DNA of 64,000 bases, taken from Alistipes timonensis JC136. Its GTDB lineage: Bacteria > Bacteroidota > Bacteroidia > Bacteroidales > Rikenellaceae. Position 1 is the stretch's first letter. Each line of letters starts with the position of its first letter. Below, in pieces: positions 1 through 10,200 of the stretch. The notes below the pieces were generated by a model. That model ran no database searches. It saw nothing but the letters and a program-made list of their open reading frames with translations, and had not been told where the DNA came from. The stretch covers positions 1 to 64,000 of the forward strand of contig NZ_FNRI01000004.1 of assembly GCF_900107675.1 (NCBI RefSeq), read 5' to 3'. The translations under genes were made by a program, and so were the position numbers.

Positions 1-182
1 AGGATGGGCTTCTTCATGACGTTGAGACTCGTGCGGCAGACGTAATAGAGGCTGTATCCGAGCGTTGCGGCGACGAAGGCCTGCAGGCGCAGACGGCGGT
101 AGTACTTCGAGCGGGCGTCGTCGTCCATCTCGCGCCCGGGGGCGGGAGGGCTGATGCGGTAGAAATCGGTGATGCGGCTCAT
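1..182 (-). CDS. MFS transporter, GlpT/UhpC-like, N-terminal part
   Basis: The first 60 codons of a minus-strand gene that runs off the left edge. The start ATG is at 180-182. A hydrophilic leader of about 35 residues (MSRITDFYRISPP...) is followed by RRLRLQAFVAATLGYSLYYV and CRTSLNVMKKP, the first membrane helix and loop typical of the organophosphate:phosphate antiporter branch (GlpT, UhpT, UhpC) of the major facilitator superfamily. It begins only 4 bases after the stop of the glycerophosphodiesterase gene, so the two are probably co-transcribed, which suggests uptake of a glycerol- or sugar-phosphate. The substrate cannot be read from this fragment. Confidence 0.75.
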   Translation of the reverse strand, partial: MSRITDFYRISPPAPGREMDDDARSKYYRRLRLQAFVAATLGYSLYYVCRTSLNVMKKPI

Positions 183-186
183 GGGG

Positions 187-1104
187 TCAGTCGTGCAGTC
201 CGCGCGAGCGGAGGTAGGAGATCAGCAGTTCGGGGCGGTCGGTCTGGATCAGGGTGGCGCCCATGTCGACGAGTTTGCCGTAGACGGCCGCCGGGTCGCC
301 TTCGAAGGCCGCATCGTCGCAGAGACCTCCGCAGAGCGAAGGCCACAGGGAGTTCACCCACAGTTTCGAGCCGCCGGCCAGCACTTTTTTCATGCAGGAT
401 TCGACTGCGGGGGTGTATTCCGACCAGCAAACCTCGTAGGCAAGGGGTACGGTGTCCGTGCCGAGGTATTCGGCGAAGAGCGCCTGCCCTTTGGGTTTGA
501 GGATGTCGATGATGGGCATGTACATCATGTTGTGCTCGTAGCGGGAGAACTTCGCGGCGACGTCCGCGACGGGGCTTTTGCCTTTGATGAGGAGCTGCCC
601 GGTGACCCCGAGTTCCTCGGAGAGGCGCTGCACGAGGTCATAGTACTGGTAGCCCTTGTCGATATTGACGACGATGCGGTCCTTGCAGAGTTCCAGCGCT
701 TCACGAAGCGTCGGCATGCGGTGCGACGTGGCCACGCCATGGCCCGATTTGAGGAAACACCGTTGGATGGAGTCGTAGGGGATTTCGGCGATGAGGCCCT
801 TGCCGGTGGTGGTGCGGTTCAGCGTCCGGTCGTGGCAGACCACCAGCACGCTGTCCGAGGTCAGCGCAAGGTCGATCTCTACGATGTCGGCGCCCATGCC
901 GATCACCGATTCGATGGCCGCCAAAGAGTTCTCGGGCCAGTTGCGCCAGTCGCCCCGGTGGCATGCGACAAGCACCTTGTTCGAGGACGGATCGTGAATC
1001 TCCGAAACAACCCGTTCGGCACGGGTGCCGGGAATGGATTCGGTGTGTGAACAGGAGGTTTGTAAAAGCAGCAGTCCTGAAAGAAGAATAAGCAGTTTTT
1101 TCAT
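187..1104 (-). CDS. Glycerophosphodiester phosphodiesterase family lipoprotein
   Basis: 305 residues. A short signal peptide ends in a lipobox (LLQTSC, Cys18), so it is probably a lipoprotein of the periplasm or outer membrane. The GDPD TIM-barrel signature is clear: HRGDWRNWPEN from His49 to Asn59, the acidic pair E76 and D78 in the next strand, and HDRTLNRTTTG from His91. The family hydrolyses glycerophosphodiesters to sn-glycerol 3-phosphate and an alcohol using a divalent metal. The length fits the Bacteroidota periplasmic subgroup. It is followed after 4 bases by a GlpT/UhpC-like permease, consistent with hydrolysis outside the cytoplasm and import of the phosphate ester. Some family members act on other phosphodiesters, so the exact substrate is open. 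Confidence 0.85.
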   Translation of the reverse strand: MKKLLILLSGLLLLQTSCSHTESIPGTRAERVVSEIHDPSSNKVLVACHRGDWRNWPENSLAAIESVIGMGADIVEIDLALTSDSVLVVCHDRTLNRTTTGKGLIAEIPYDSIQRCFLKSGHGVATSHRMPTLREALELCKDRIVVNIDKGYQYYDLVQRLSEELGVTGQLLIKGKSPVADVAAKFSRYEHNMMYMPIIDILKPKGQALFAEYLGTDTVPLAYEVCWSEYTPAVESCMKKVLAGGSKLWVNSLWPSLCGGLCDDAAFEGDPAAVYGKLVDMGATLIQTDRPELLISYLRSRGLHD

Positions 1105-1133
1105 GGATTGTTTGGGTTGGTGTCAATGAAATG

Positions 1134-1141
1134 CAAATATA
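1134..1141 (-). promoter_or_regulatory. Putative -7 box for the phosphodiesterase/MFS unit
   Basis: On the minus strand the bases read TATATTTG, an exact Bacteroidota -7 element (TAnnTTTG), 30 bases before the start ATG. No TTTG is found at the expected -33 distance, so this is a moderate call. Together with the hairpin beside it, it argues that this unit is transcribed separately from the SusCD operon upstream. Confidence 0.4.
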
Positions 1142-1145
1142 TGAA

Positions 1146-1181
1146 GAAAATCGTGTATTCGCGTGGACATACACGATTTTC
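1146..1181 (-). terminator. Hairpin after the SusCD operon
   Basis: A perfect 13-bp inverted repeat (GAAAATCGTGTAT at 1146-1158 with its complement at 1169-1181) and a 10-base loop. It lies 20 bases past the stop of the last SusCD-operon gene and before the next unit's promoter box. The stem ends in AAAA/TTTT, as in many bidirectional intrinsic terminators. Confidence 0.6.
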
Positions 1182-1200
1182 TGCCGGAATCCGCTCCGCG

Positions 1201-2904
1201 TTACCAGTTCATCACGCGGACCTTGTACATGTCCAGATCGGGAACTTTGATCGTTCGCGTCTCCGTCGAAGCATTCTTGTCCGTGGAGTAGCGGATAGTC
1301 TGTGTCGACCAGCTCTGCGAGCCCTCGGGTTTGGTGGAATCCGTGTACCACAGTTCGCCCGTCTCGTCGTTGTAGTTGATCGATTTGATAGCCGTCGATG
1401 CGCTGAAGAGCGTCATTTCGGTAAACTGGTTGGCGCCGATGTCGTAGAGATAGGCCCGGCGTCCGCCGATGCAGAGCGTGTTCGAATTGACGTAGCTCAT
1501 GTCGTGCAGGCCGCCCTGGGGCGTCTGTACGGTCTTTTCCAGTTCGAGCGACGGGGTTGCCGTCTCCCAGTCTTTGAGTTTGTAGATCTGGAGGCTCTGG
1601 CCGCCGATCGCATAGAGGCGCTGGGTCGTTTCGTTCCACACGACGCCGTGCGCCGAGCCGAGCGCCGACTGGTAGAGAATCCGGTTGGGCTGCGAGATGT
1701 CGTAGAGCTGCACCGAGTTATTGCCCGCGCCGCTGCCCTCCGAGCAGGCCACGACGATGCGGTTGCCGGGAAGCAGTTCCGCCGAGTGGGCGTTGGGAGT
1801 CGCCGTGGTGTGGAACAGCACCTCCTTCGTGGCGATGTCGAGCAGCACGCACCAGTTGTAGGAGCTGGTGCACAGGAGTTTCTTGCCGTTGTCCACCGGC
1901 TTGCAGTCGTCGAGGTGGTTGCAGCGGCTCTTGTCGAGCCCGAGCACGGCGGCGGCTTCGGTCGCGTCCCAGCTCCATGTGACCGCATCCTTGTAGGTGG
2001 TTTCGTCGGCCAGTCCGGCGTCGATCATGTAGACCATGTTGTCGCCGCAGAAAATCAGTTCGGTCACGAAATTCGAACGGGCGTCGTCGGTTTCGTGCTT
2101 GCCTCCGGCCTCCAGGGTCACGGACTCCGTCTTTTCGACCGAGAACGAATTGCCGTCGGTGTCGGTGAGGGTCACGGTGTAGCCTTGCGACAGGGTTACG
2201 GGAGCGACCATGACGGGTATCAGCTGCGTCTCTTTCGAACAGTCGAGGGGTGCGGGCAGCGTCACGGTGATCGTCTGCGCCGATGCCGATGCCGACCAGT
2301 CGTCGATGCCGACCGTGAGGTCTCCGGCGATCCCTTCGCCGCCGTTGGCCTTCACGACCGCCTTGCTGACCGAGTAGTTGCCCTTTTTAACGCTGACGTA
2401 CATCGTGCAGAAGAGATTTGTGAGCTCCATGCTGCAACCCTCGTAGGCGTTGAGCCGCGCCGTGGCCTTGCCGGCGAGGAGCGGGGCGACAGCGCCCGTC
2501 TGCGCCGTGGGGACGACGGTTTTCAGCGTGCCGTTCTCACAGCGGAGATCGGCGTCCGAGGGCCAGAAAGCGACGACCGTCGAAGCGGCGTGCTGCGGCG
2601 CGCTGAGCGTGAAGAGAAAGAGCGATTTCTGCGATCCCGGCTGGATCGGCGCCGCATAGACGGCCTCCGGGGCGCTTTGGTCCGCGGTGAACAGTCCGGC
2701 CTTGTCGTTTCTGCCCCAGGTGGGCAGCGTCGTCGCTCCCTTGTCGTTGTAGTATTTCGACAGCGTCAGGGTGGTTTTCGAAGCGAGTTCCCGGGGCGAA
2801 TCGTCGTCGTCGTTCGAGCAGCCCATGGCGAGGAATCCCGTTCCGACGCAGAGCAGCAGGACCCGGAACAGATGGAATTTTATGTTGTTCATGGCTTTGT
2901 ACAT
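1201..2904 (-). CDS. Lipoprotein: fimbrillin-like domain plus DUF6528 propeller
   Basis: 567 residues, with an alternative start at Met5. A signal peptide ends in a lipobox (LAMGC, Cys29), so surface or periplasmic anchoring is likely. Residues about 35-250 are Ser/Thr-rich beta-strand sequence resembling the fimbrillin-like region of Bacteroidota lipoproteins. Residues about 255-567 look like DUF6528, a beta-propeller family; recognisable blocks are CNHLDDCKPV, AHSAELLPGNRIVVA and VQLYDISQPN. It is the last gene of the SusCD operon, 10 bases after the isomerase gene. A glycan- or metabolite-binding role at the cell surface is inference from position; no catalytic motif is seen. Confidence 0.7.
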   Translation of the reverse strand: MYKAMNNIKFHLFRVLLLCVGTGFLAMGCSNDDDDSPRELASKTTLTLSKYYNDKGATTLPTWGRNDKAGLFTADQSAPEAVYAAPIQPGSQKSLFLFTLSAPQHAASTVVAFWPSDADLRCENGTLKTVVPTAQTGAVAPLLAGKATARLNAYEGCSMELTNLFCTMYVSVKKGNYSVSKAVVKANGGEGIAGDLTVGIDDWSASASAQTITVTLPAPLDCSKETQLIPVMVAPVTLSQGYTVTLTDTDGNSFSVEKTESVTLEAGGKHETDDARSNFVTELIFCGDNMVYMIDAGLADETTYKDAVTWSWDATEAAAVLGLDKSRCNHLDDCKPVDNGKKLLCTSSYNWCVLLDIATKEVLFHTTATPNAHSAELLPGNRIVVACSEGSGAGNNSVQLYDISQPNRILYQSALGSAHGVVWNETTQRLYAIGGQSLQIYKLKDWETATPSLELEKTVQTPQGGLHDMSYVNSNTLCIGGRRAYLYDIGANQFTEMTLFSASTAIKSINYNDETGELWYTDSTKPEGSQSWSTQTIRYSTDKNASTETRTIKVPDLDMYKVRVMNW

Positions 2905-2914
2905 TTAGGGTGGG

Positions 2915-3781
2915 TTATTTTTTCGTTTTGCCGAGAATGACCTCTTTGTAGGCTTTTACGACATTCCCGGGCGTGGCGTTCTCTCCGGCGCGGACTTCGT
3001 GCATGAAGACCCCCTTGTAGCCCGACGCACGCAGGCGGCGGAGGAAGTCGGGCCAGTCGATGACGCCTTCGCCCGGCAGCCAGTGGCGTTCGTCACGACG
3101 GTCGTAGTCCGAAGCGTGGATCGTGCCGATGCGGCCGCCCACGTTCTCGAAGAAGCGGGCGTGCTCCTCCTGGAGCAAGTGGTTCGAGTCGAAGCACACC
3201 ATCACCTCGGGGAAGTCGCCGATCAGCCGCATGAGCTCGTCCGAGTTGCGTCCCAGGCAGGTGCGGGGCAGGTTCTCGATGCAGAGCACCGCGCCGATCC
3301 CTTTGGCGGCCAATGCGAGGCGGCCGATGGAGTTGGCGGAGTTTTGCAGGCGGGTTTCGCGTTCCTCGTCGGCGATCGGCTCCGAACTGGGATGCAGCAC
3401 CAGCCGTTGCGGGTGGAAAATCTCCGCCAGGCGGATCATCCGTTCCATCAGCAGGACGTTCTCTTCGCGCCGCTGCGGATCGAGTACCGAGATGTCGAGC
3501 GTACGGCTGAAAGGCAGGTGACACGACCAGACTTCGAGCCCGGCCTCGTCGAGCATCGCCCGGACGCGGTAGGCGCGGGTGTAGCACTCGTTCTCGGGGG
3601 CGTTGCGCCAGAAATAGTTGAAGACGACCTCCACGTGGTCGATGCCCGCGGCTTTGATCTGCGCGAGTTTTTCGGGCTCGGGCACTTTCACCATGCCGAG
3701 CGATACGCCCACGGGGTATTCGGCCCGGGCAGCCCCGGCGGCCAGCAGAAAGGCTATCGTTATGAACAGTAGTTTTTTCAT
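2915..3781 (-). CDS. Sugar phosphate isomerase/epimerase-like TIM-barrel protein, exported
   Basis: 288 residues. A cleavable signal peptide (residues 1-20, ending AARA) precedes a xylose-isomerase-like TIM barrel (AP_endonuc_2 family): GIDHVEVVFNY near residue 48, WSCHLPFSR, RLVLHPSSEP, LCIENLPRT, VCFDSNHLL, GTIHASDY and VFMHEVRAGE are the strand-end segments with metal-binding His/Glu/Asp. The family isomerises or epimerises sugars or sugar-like acids. Export to the periplasm is common for Bacteroidota members in polysaccharide utilisation loci. The gene lies between the propeller lipoprotein and the DUF6528 gene, with gaps of about 10 bases, so it is part of the operon. The substrate is unknown. 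Confidence 0.8.
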   Translation of the reverse strand: MKKLLFITIAFLLAAGAARAEYPVGVSLGMVKVPEPEKLAQIKAAGIDHVEVVFNYFWRNAPENECYTRAYRVRAMLDEAGLEVWSCHLPFSRTLDISVLDPQRREENVLLMERMIRLAEIFHPQRLVLHPSSEPIADEERETRLQNSANSIGRLALAAKGIGAVLCIENLPRTCLGRNSDELMRLIGDFPEVMVCFDSNHLLQEEHARFFENVGGRIGTIHASDYDRRDERHWLPGEGVIDWPDFLRRLRASGYKGVFMHEVRAGENATPGNVVKAYKEVILGKTKK

Positions 3782-3790
3782 CGTTTTGTC

Positions 3791-5809
3791 CTATTTTACG
3801 CAGCACGATCCGCAGATGTCGCCGCCGTGGGTGCTCCAGCTCGAAGCACGCTCGCCGCCGACGTATTTGCCGACGAACATGCCGTTCTGGTCGCCGCTGC
3901 CGATGAACGCCGAGTAGAACACGCCGTCGAGGTAGTTGTTTCCGCCCATCTGGCGCTGCGCCGCGGCGGTGGCTCCCGTATAGCTCCACGAGTCGAGGAC
4001 GTTGCCGTTGGCATCGAAGATATAGGACGTGTTGGTGGGCTGTCCCGCCGTGATGTAGAACCGGTTTTCAGTGTCTACGCACGGGTGGGAGTAGTTGTAG
4101 GTGTTGCCGACGGCCTTTCCGGTGTGGACATGCACCCAGTTGACGGCCGAAAGGTCGCCCTTCACGTTGTAGACCGAACCGTTCTTCGAACCTGCGAAGA
4201 CCGAGCCGTTGGGGGCCACGACGGGCTCGTAGATGGTGTTGGGATTCGTGGTTTCCGCCAGCAGCGGGGTTTTCGCCGTGTGCGTCGTCAGGTCGACCGC
4301 GCCGATGTAACCGCTTGCGGCCCCGAAATAGGCCAGCGTCTTGTCGTTGCTGACGGCGAATCCGGTGATGTCGCTCATCTTGCAGCCCAGCGCCACCTTG
4401 GCGATCTGCTCGCCGGTTTCGATGTTGACGAAGAAGGCGTTGTTTTCGGCTCCGATCAGCAGTTCGCTGCCGTTGACCAGCAGGCCGCCTCCGGCGACGC
4501 CTGCGGAAAAGTTCCAGATCTTCTGACCCGAAGAGGCGTCGATGGCGAACGTGCTGCCGCTCTTGTCACAGATATAAACCACCGTTCCGGCGGCGTTGAC
4601 GGCCGGGGCGGCGCTCTGCATCGAACCCGCTTCGGCGAAGGTCCACTTCAGCTTGCCTTCCTGCGTGACGGCGTAGAAATGCCCGTTGCTTGTCGTACCG
4701 TAATAGATATCGCCCGTCACGGGGTTCACGGTGAGCATGTTGTAGCTGCCGGTGTTGGCCGACGGCACGTAACGCCACTTCTCATTGCCCGTTGCGACGT
4801 CGAAGGCGTAGAGGGCGGAGACTTTGTTGAAGGTGACGATGTAGACGGTCTTTCCGTCGGGCGAGAACACCGGACAGGTGCCTTTGAATCCGTTGTAGGT
4901 TGCGCCGTCCTGCGCCCAGTCGGTGCTGTAAATAACGTATTCGCGGATTTCGACCTCCAGGGTCCACGAACGGGCGTTGCCGTCGATCATGGCGTTCAGC
5001 TTCACGGTCTGCGTGCCGATTGTGCCCAGTCCGTACTTCACGACGGTTCCCTCCTTCACGACGTTGCCCGGGAAGGTCCACTTTACGTCGGTGGCCGTCG
5101 GGTAGTCCTGGGTGTTGAACGAGAAGGTGATCGGCTGGTTCTGGGCCGCCTGGTCGCGGTCGAGGATGTAGGGGATAGCCAGCGTCGGCATCGCCTTGGC
5201 GGTGGCCGGTTCCGAGGCGCCCTTTTCGTAGTTGGCCGTCAGCGAGAAGTAGTAGTTCTTGTCGTTGGTCAGCTTGTCGAGCGTCACGCTCGTCGCGTCC
5301 TTGTCGAGCGTCTGCTGCTCGACGTTGTCGGGTGCGTCCTCGTTGTAGTAGGAGAGCGTGTAGGAGAGCACCGTCGTCGCGGGCTTGGTCCACGCGAGGC
5401 TCACGAACGAGTCGCCCGCATCGACCGTGAGGTCGGTGACCGGGAACCGCGTCGTGGCGGGTCTGCCGACGGCGGCGACGTAGTTCGAGACGAGTTTTCC
5501 GTAGACAGCCTGCACGTAGAAGGTGTACTGCGTGTCGTTGACGAGTCCGCCGACCGTGCAGTTCATCTCGCCGCCCGTGCGCAGGGTGACCGTTTCCGAA
5601 TCAGCGTCGGTGTAGTAGACGATGAAGTCCGTCGGGTTCCAGCCTTCGGGCAGGCTCCAGGCGAGCAGTACCTCCTCGTCGCCCGGCGTGGCGGTGAGAT
5701 CGGTGACCTGGTGGCGGGCCGCTCCGGCTTCGGGGATATCCTCACTCCAGCATGCGGTGAGGCCCGCGGCGATGAACGATATCAGCAAAAGGTTGATTAT
5801 CTTTTTCAT
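3791..5809 (-). CDS. Lipoprotein with FN3 domains and PQQ-like beta-propeller
   Basis: 672 residues. A lipobox (GLTAC, Cys20) follows the signal peptide. Residues about 35-215 form two fibronectin type III-like repeats (VTDLTATPGDEEVLLAW and VTDLTVDAGDSFVSLAW open each). Residues about 215-295 form a PKD/Ig-like module. From about 300 onward are repeated propeller blades of the PQQ-binding-like type (VSALYAFDVATGNEKWRY, VYICDKSGSTFAIDASSGQ). The protein ends in an unusual cysteine-rich tail, CGSCC. It follows susD in the operon after 24 bases, the usual place for a surface glycan-binding protein of the SusE/F type. Ligand binding is inference; no catalytic site was recognised. Confidence 0.75.
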   Translation of the reverse strand: MKKIINLLLISFIAAGLTACWSEDIPEAGAARHQVTDLTATPGDEEVLLAWSLPEGWNPTDFIVYYTDADSETVTLRTGGEMNCTVGGLVNDTQYTFYVQAVYGKLVSNYVAAVGRPATTRFPVTDLTVDAGDSFVSLAWTKPATTVLSYTLSYYNEDAPDNVEQQTLDKDATSVTLDKLTNDKNYYFSLTANYEKGASEPATAKAMPTLAIPYILDRDQAAQNQPITFSFNTQDYPTATDVKWTFPGNVVKEGTVVKYGLGTIGTQTVKLNAMIDGNARSWTLEVEIREYVIYSTDWAQDGATYNGFKGTCPVFSPDGKTVYIVTFNKVSALYAFDVATGNEKWRYVPSANTGSYNMLTVNPVTGDIYYGTTSNGHFYAVTQEGKLKWTFAEAGSMQSAAPAVNAAGTVVYICDKSGSTFAIDASSGQKIWNFSAGVAGGGLLVNGSELLIGAENNAFFVNIETGEQIAKVALGCKMSDITGFAVSNDKTLAYFGAASGYIGAVDLTTHTAKTPLLAETTNPNTIYEPVVAPNGSVFAGSKNGSVYNVKGDLSAVNWVHVHTGKAVGNTYNYSHPCVDTENRFYITAGQPTNTSYIFDANGNVLDSWSYTGATAAAQRQMGGNNYLDGVFYSAFIGSGDQNGMFVGKYVGGERASSWSTHGGDICGSCCVK

Positions 5810-5833
5810 GCTTGTTATGACTTAAGTGGTTGG

Positions 5834-7234
5834 TTAATTGAAACCGGGATTCTGCCAGAGAATCGACGGGTTGTTCACGATTTCGATCTGGTTCTGCGGG
5901 ATCGGGAAGATCAGGTTGTGCGAATCGAGCGAGTAGCCCATTTCGCGGAAATAGTCGACGGCCAGCCCCAGCCGCACGAGGTCGAACCAGCGGTGGCCTT
6001 CGAGGGCGAACTCACGGCCCCGTTCGGCGGCCAGCTCGCGGCGGAACTCCGCCAGGCTTTTGACCTCGTCGGTCGTCAGTTCGTCGAGCCCGGCCCGCGT
6101 GCGGGTCTTGTTGAGCCACTCCAGCGCATCGCCCAGGCTGCCGCCCGATTCGGCCAGCGCCTCGGCGTACATCAGCACCACGTCGGCATAGCGCAGGTGC
6201 GGGAAATCGTTGCCCACCTGCGTCGTGTAGGTTGCGTCGTAGGTGTCGTACCATTTGGTCATGGCGTAGAGGTTGCTCGAAATCTTGGTGTAGGTGCCGA
6301 TCAGCGGCAGGCGGTTGTCCTTCTCGCCGTCGTAGATCGCTTTGAATTCGGGTGTCGGGTTCCGGATGTCGGCCAATACCTCCGTGTTGGCGCTGTACCA
6401 GTAACCGTGGCCGTTGTCGTTGGTCTTGTTGTAGTAGAGCGCGAAGATGATCTCCCGGTTCATCTTGTTACCCACGTCGAAAACCTTTTTCGTCGTCGAT
6501 TCCAGTCCGTAGGAGGTGTTCTTCATCGCCTCTTCGAGGGCCGTCTTGGCCTCGGCGGGCTTGCCGAACGTGAGGTAGACCTTCGCCAGCAGCGTGTAGG
6601 CCGCGATGTTCGCCACGCGGGCCTTTTCCGGACCCGGTGTCGACGGCAGCAGCCGGGCCGCTTCGGCGAGGTCTTCGGTCAGCAGCGTGTACATCTCCTC
6701 CTCCGTGCAGCGGGGAATGAGTTTGGCGGCCGCCGGGGCTGTCACGGTGCGGGTGACGGGCACCACGCCGAAGACCCGGTAGAGGTTGAAATACCACCAC
6801 GACCGCAGGAACAGGCATTCGCCGCGGTATTTGTCGTAGTTGGGGATCTTGGCTCCGGCCATGTGGTCGAGCACGTCGTTGCAGCGGTAGATGCCGTTGT
6901 ACCACGCATCCCAGATGTCGCTCAGGATGCCGTTGCTGGGCGTCTCGGCGAAGTGGTCGATGTCGTAGCGGTCCTGTGTCGACACGGCCATCGATTCGAG
7001 GACGTTCTCGTCGCTGCGGTAGCCGATCTCCGTCAGGTGGAAGCTCATCTGCGTTTTGAGCTTGGCATAGCACGCCACGACTCCCTGGTTGAAGTCGTCG
7101 TCGGTCTTGTAGAAGTTGCCTTCGGTGATGTTGTTGCTCGGGTACTGTTCGAAGAAACTTTCGCCGCACGAGCCCAGGCCCAGTGCGAGGAGTCCCAGCG
7201 CAAGGAAATATTTCGGTTTCATGGTCATCGTCAT
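5834..7234 (-). CDS. RagB/SusD family nutrient-uptake lipoprotein
   Basis: 466 residues. The start could be Met1, Met3 or Met5. The lipobox LGLGSC puts the acylated cysteine at residue 23. The SusD family pattern is plain: an N-terminal FFEQYPSNNITEGNFYKTDDDF segment, the TPR-like helical scaffold (CLFLRSWWYFNLYRVFGVVP, AAYTLLAKVYLTFG), LRYADVVLMYAEALAESGG, and the C-terminal block ending in HNLIFPIPQNQIEIVNNP. It forms the lid over its SusC partner, whose stop is 6 bases upstream. The substrate cannot be predicted from this sequence, and the operon contains no glycoside hydrolase. Confidence 0.95.
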   Translation of the reverse strand: MTMTMKPKYFLALGLLALGLGSCGESFFEQYPSNNITEGNFYKTDDDFNQGVVACYAKLKTQMSFHLTEIGYRSDENVLESMAVSTQDRYDIDHFAETPSNGILSDIWDAWYNGIYRCNDVLDHMAGAKIPNYDKYRGECLFLRSWWYFNLYRVFGVVPVTRTVTAPAAAKLIPRCTEEEMYTLLTEDLAEAARLLPSTPGPEKARVANIAAYTLLAKVYLTFGKPAEAKTALEEAMKNTSYGLESTTKKVFDVGNKMNREIIFALYYNKTNDNGHGYWYSANTEVLADIRNPTPEFKAIYDGEKDNRLPLIGTYTKISSNLYAMTKWYDTYDATYTTQVGNDFPHLRYADVVLMYAEALAESGGSLGDALEWLNKTRTRAGLDELTTDEVKSLAEFRRELAAERGREFALEGHRWFDLVRLGLAVDYFREMGYSLDSHNLIFPIPQNQIEIVNNPSILWQNPGFN

Positions 7235-7240
7235 TTTTGA

Positions 7241-10200
7241 TTACAGGTTAAAGTTCACACCGACGCTGAACGTGCGCGACAGCGGGTAGGAGCAGTAGTC
7301 CTCGCCCGGACGCAGGGCGTCCGTCGAGCGTTTGTTGACCTCGGGGTTGTAGCCCGAATAGTCGGTCCACGTGAAGAGGTTCGTGCCCTGCACGTAGATG
7401 CGCAGCTTCGAGATGCCGGCCTTGCGGGTCCAGCGGTCGGGGAAGGTGTATCCCAGCGAAAGGTTTTGCAGGCGCAGGTAGGAGCCGTCTTCGAGGTGGA
7501 ACGTCGAGGTGCAGGCGCCGTTGTTGCCGCTCGATTTGCGGGTCGCGCGGTTCAGTTCGCCGTAGGGATAGCGTTGCAGCGACTCCTTCATCATGTTCGA
7601 CGAAGCCTCCATGTTGAGCAGGTAGCGGCGTTCGAGGTTCAGGATTTCGTTGCCGTAGACGCCCTGGAAGTTGGCCGCCAGGTCAAAGCCCTTGTACGAG
7701 AGGTTGACCGAGAAGCCGTAGTAGAAATCGGGCATGTAGTTGCCTACGATCACGCGGTCGGCGTCCTTTTCGAGAATGCCGTTGCCGTTGGCGTCGACGA
7801 AGCGGAAGTCGCCGATCGTCGTGGTGTCGAAATGGGGATAGGAGTCCAGCTCCTCCTGGTTGTGGAAGATGCCGTCCTGCACGAGCAGGTAGTAACAGCC
7901 GACGGGCTGGCCTACGCGCGTGAGGTAGTAACCGCCGGCGTAGGAGGATTCTTTGATGATGTCGGCGTTCTCGTCGCCGAGGCTCAGCACCTTGTTGCGG
8001 TTGAGCGACCAGTTGGCGGCAAAGGCGTAGGAGAAGTCGCCGAAACTGCGCCGCGAGGTGAGCGCCAGCTCGATACCCCGGTTCTGCATCGACCCGATGT
8101 TGACGTTCGACGAGGTGAAGCCCGACACGGACGAAACCGGAACGTCGAACAGCATGTCGGTGGTCTTCGAATAGTAGTAGTCGGCGGTGAATCCGAGGGT
8201 GCCGCGCCACAGGCTGACATCCAGACCGACGTTGTACTGCGTGTTCTTCTCCCAGCCCAGGTCGTTGTTGGCGATCTGCGTGGGATAGACCTGCGAGGTG
8301 AGCCCGTTGCCGAGATCGACGTTCGTCATGCTGTAGAGCGCCAGGTATTCCGAGTTGCCGATCTGGGCGTTGCCGGTCTGGCCGACGCTGGCGCGGAGTT
8401 TCAGGTCGTCGAGCCATTTCACGTTGCGCAGGAAGCTCTCGTCGCTCATGCGCCAGCCCACGGAGGCCGCCGGGAAATAACCCCACCGGGTGTTGGGGGC
8501 GAAGCGCGACGAACCGTCGCCGCGGATCGAGGCCGAAACCATGTAACGGCCCTTGTAGGAGTACTGCGCACGCACGAGCCACGAAGCGAAGGTGTAGGCG
8601 TACTTGTTGTTGTAGGTCTCCGCCAGGTCGATGGTCTTGCCCTTCGTGGTGCGGATCTTGTCGTCACCGGCCGTGCCGGTGCCCACGATCTGCGAGGTCT
8701 GGATGCTCTGCTTCTCGGCTTCGTAGACCGCCACGGCGTTGACCGAGTGGTCGCCGAAGGTGCGGTTGAAGGAGAGCTGGTTGGAGATGGTCCAGTGGAA
8801 GTAGGACTGCATGTTGTTCTGCGCCTTGGGGTCCGACGGGGCGTCGAGGTATTTGAGGCCGCGCAGGGGGATGTACGACGGACGGTAGTAGTTGCGGATG
8901 TAGGAGTAGTAGTCGCCGCCGGCCGTGAATTTGTATTCCAGCCCTTTGATGAACTCATAGGAGACATAGGCGTTGCCCAGGATGTTGATCTTCTCGCGCA
9001 CGTCGTCGATTTCGAGCGCCAGCGCCACGGGGTTGAGCACCTCGTTGGTCTGGGTGTCCCAGCTGTTGACGCGCAGGAATCCGTTCATGTCCCAGTTGTA
9101 GGAGCCGTCGGCGTTGTAGACCGGGAAGACCGGGGGCGCCATCAGCGCCGAGGCGATCACGCCGTCGCTGCCGTACTGCGTGTCGGAGGAGATGTAGTTG
9201 GTCTTCGAGTAGGAGGGCGAGAAGCTGACGCCGTATTTCAGCCGGTTGCGCTTGCCGTCGATGTTGGCCCGCAGGCTGTAACGTTCGAAATCCGACCCGA
9301 TGATCGTTCCCTCGCGGTAGAGGTAGTTGGCGCCGATGTAGTAACCCAGCGTCTTGGTGCGGCCCGAGACCGATACGGAGTGCTTGGTCGAATAGGCCGT
9401 GCGGAAGATGGCGTCCTGCCAGTCGGTGTCGGTCATCGTGCCGGTCTTGTCCTGCAGGTAGGCCGTGATGAGCGGGTCGACGCGGTGGTAGGTCTGGGGA
9501 CGGTCCTCGTAGGGGTCGTCGATCGAACCCGTCGGGACGTTGAACAGGTAGGCGCCGTCGCGGGCCTCTTTGAAGATTTTGGCGAATTCATAGGCATTGA
9601 GCATGTCGATCGTCTTCGAGACGTTCGAGACGCTGAACTGGCCGTCATAGCTCACGACGGGGCGTTCGCCCTCGCCGCGTTTGGTCGTGATGAGGATGAC
9701 GCCGCACGAACCGCGCGAACCGTAGATCGCCGCCGCCGAGGCGTCTTTGAGCACCTCGAGGCTCTCGATGTCGCTGCTTTCGAGGTTCGAGAAGGCCCGG
9801 GCGTCGCACGGAACGCCGTCGATGACGTAGAGTGGGTCGTTGCCCGACGTGGCCGACTGGATGCCGCGGATGCGGATCGAAACGTTGCCGTCGGGCTGTC
9901 CGCCCAGGGTGAGCACCTGCACGCCCGGCATCTTGGCGGCCATGGCGTCGCGGAAATCGGCCGTCGGCATGGCGGCGAAGTCTTCGGCTTTGATGGACGA
10001 GATGGCCGTCGTCACGTCGCGCTTGTTCTGCACGCCGTAGCCCACGACCACCACGTTGTCCATGGCGATCGCCTCGCTTTTCAGCGTAACGTCGGCCTGC
10101 GTCTGGCCCTCGGAGAGCGCCACCTCGACCTTGTTGTAGCCGATGAGCGAGTAGACCAGCACGGCGTCGGCCTGCCGGATGTCGATGGCGTATTCGCCCG

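Noticed and set aside
3827..7240. A 1137-codon plus-strand open frame, and others of about 950-1080 codons at 7466-10699 and 57872-60775
   Set aside because: They are antisense to clear SusD, SusC and receptor genes, are full of His/Val/Arg/Gly with no domain, and arise because GC-rich DNA has few stops on the complementary strand.
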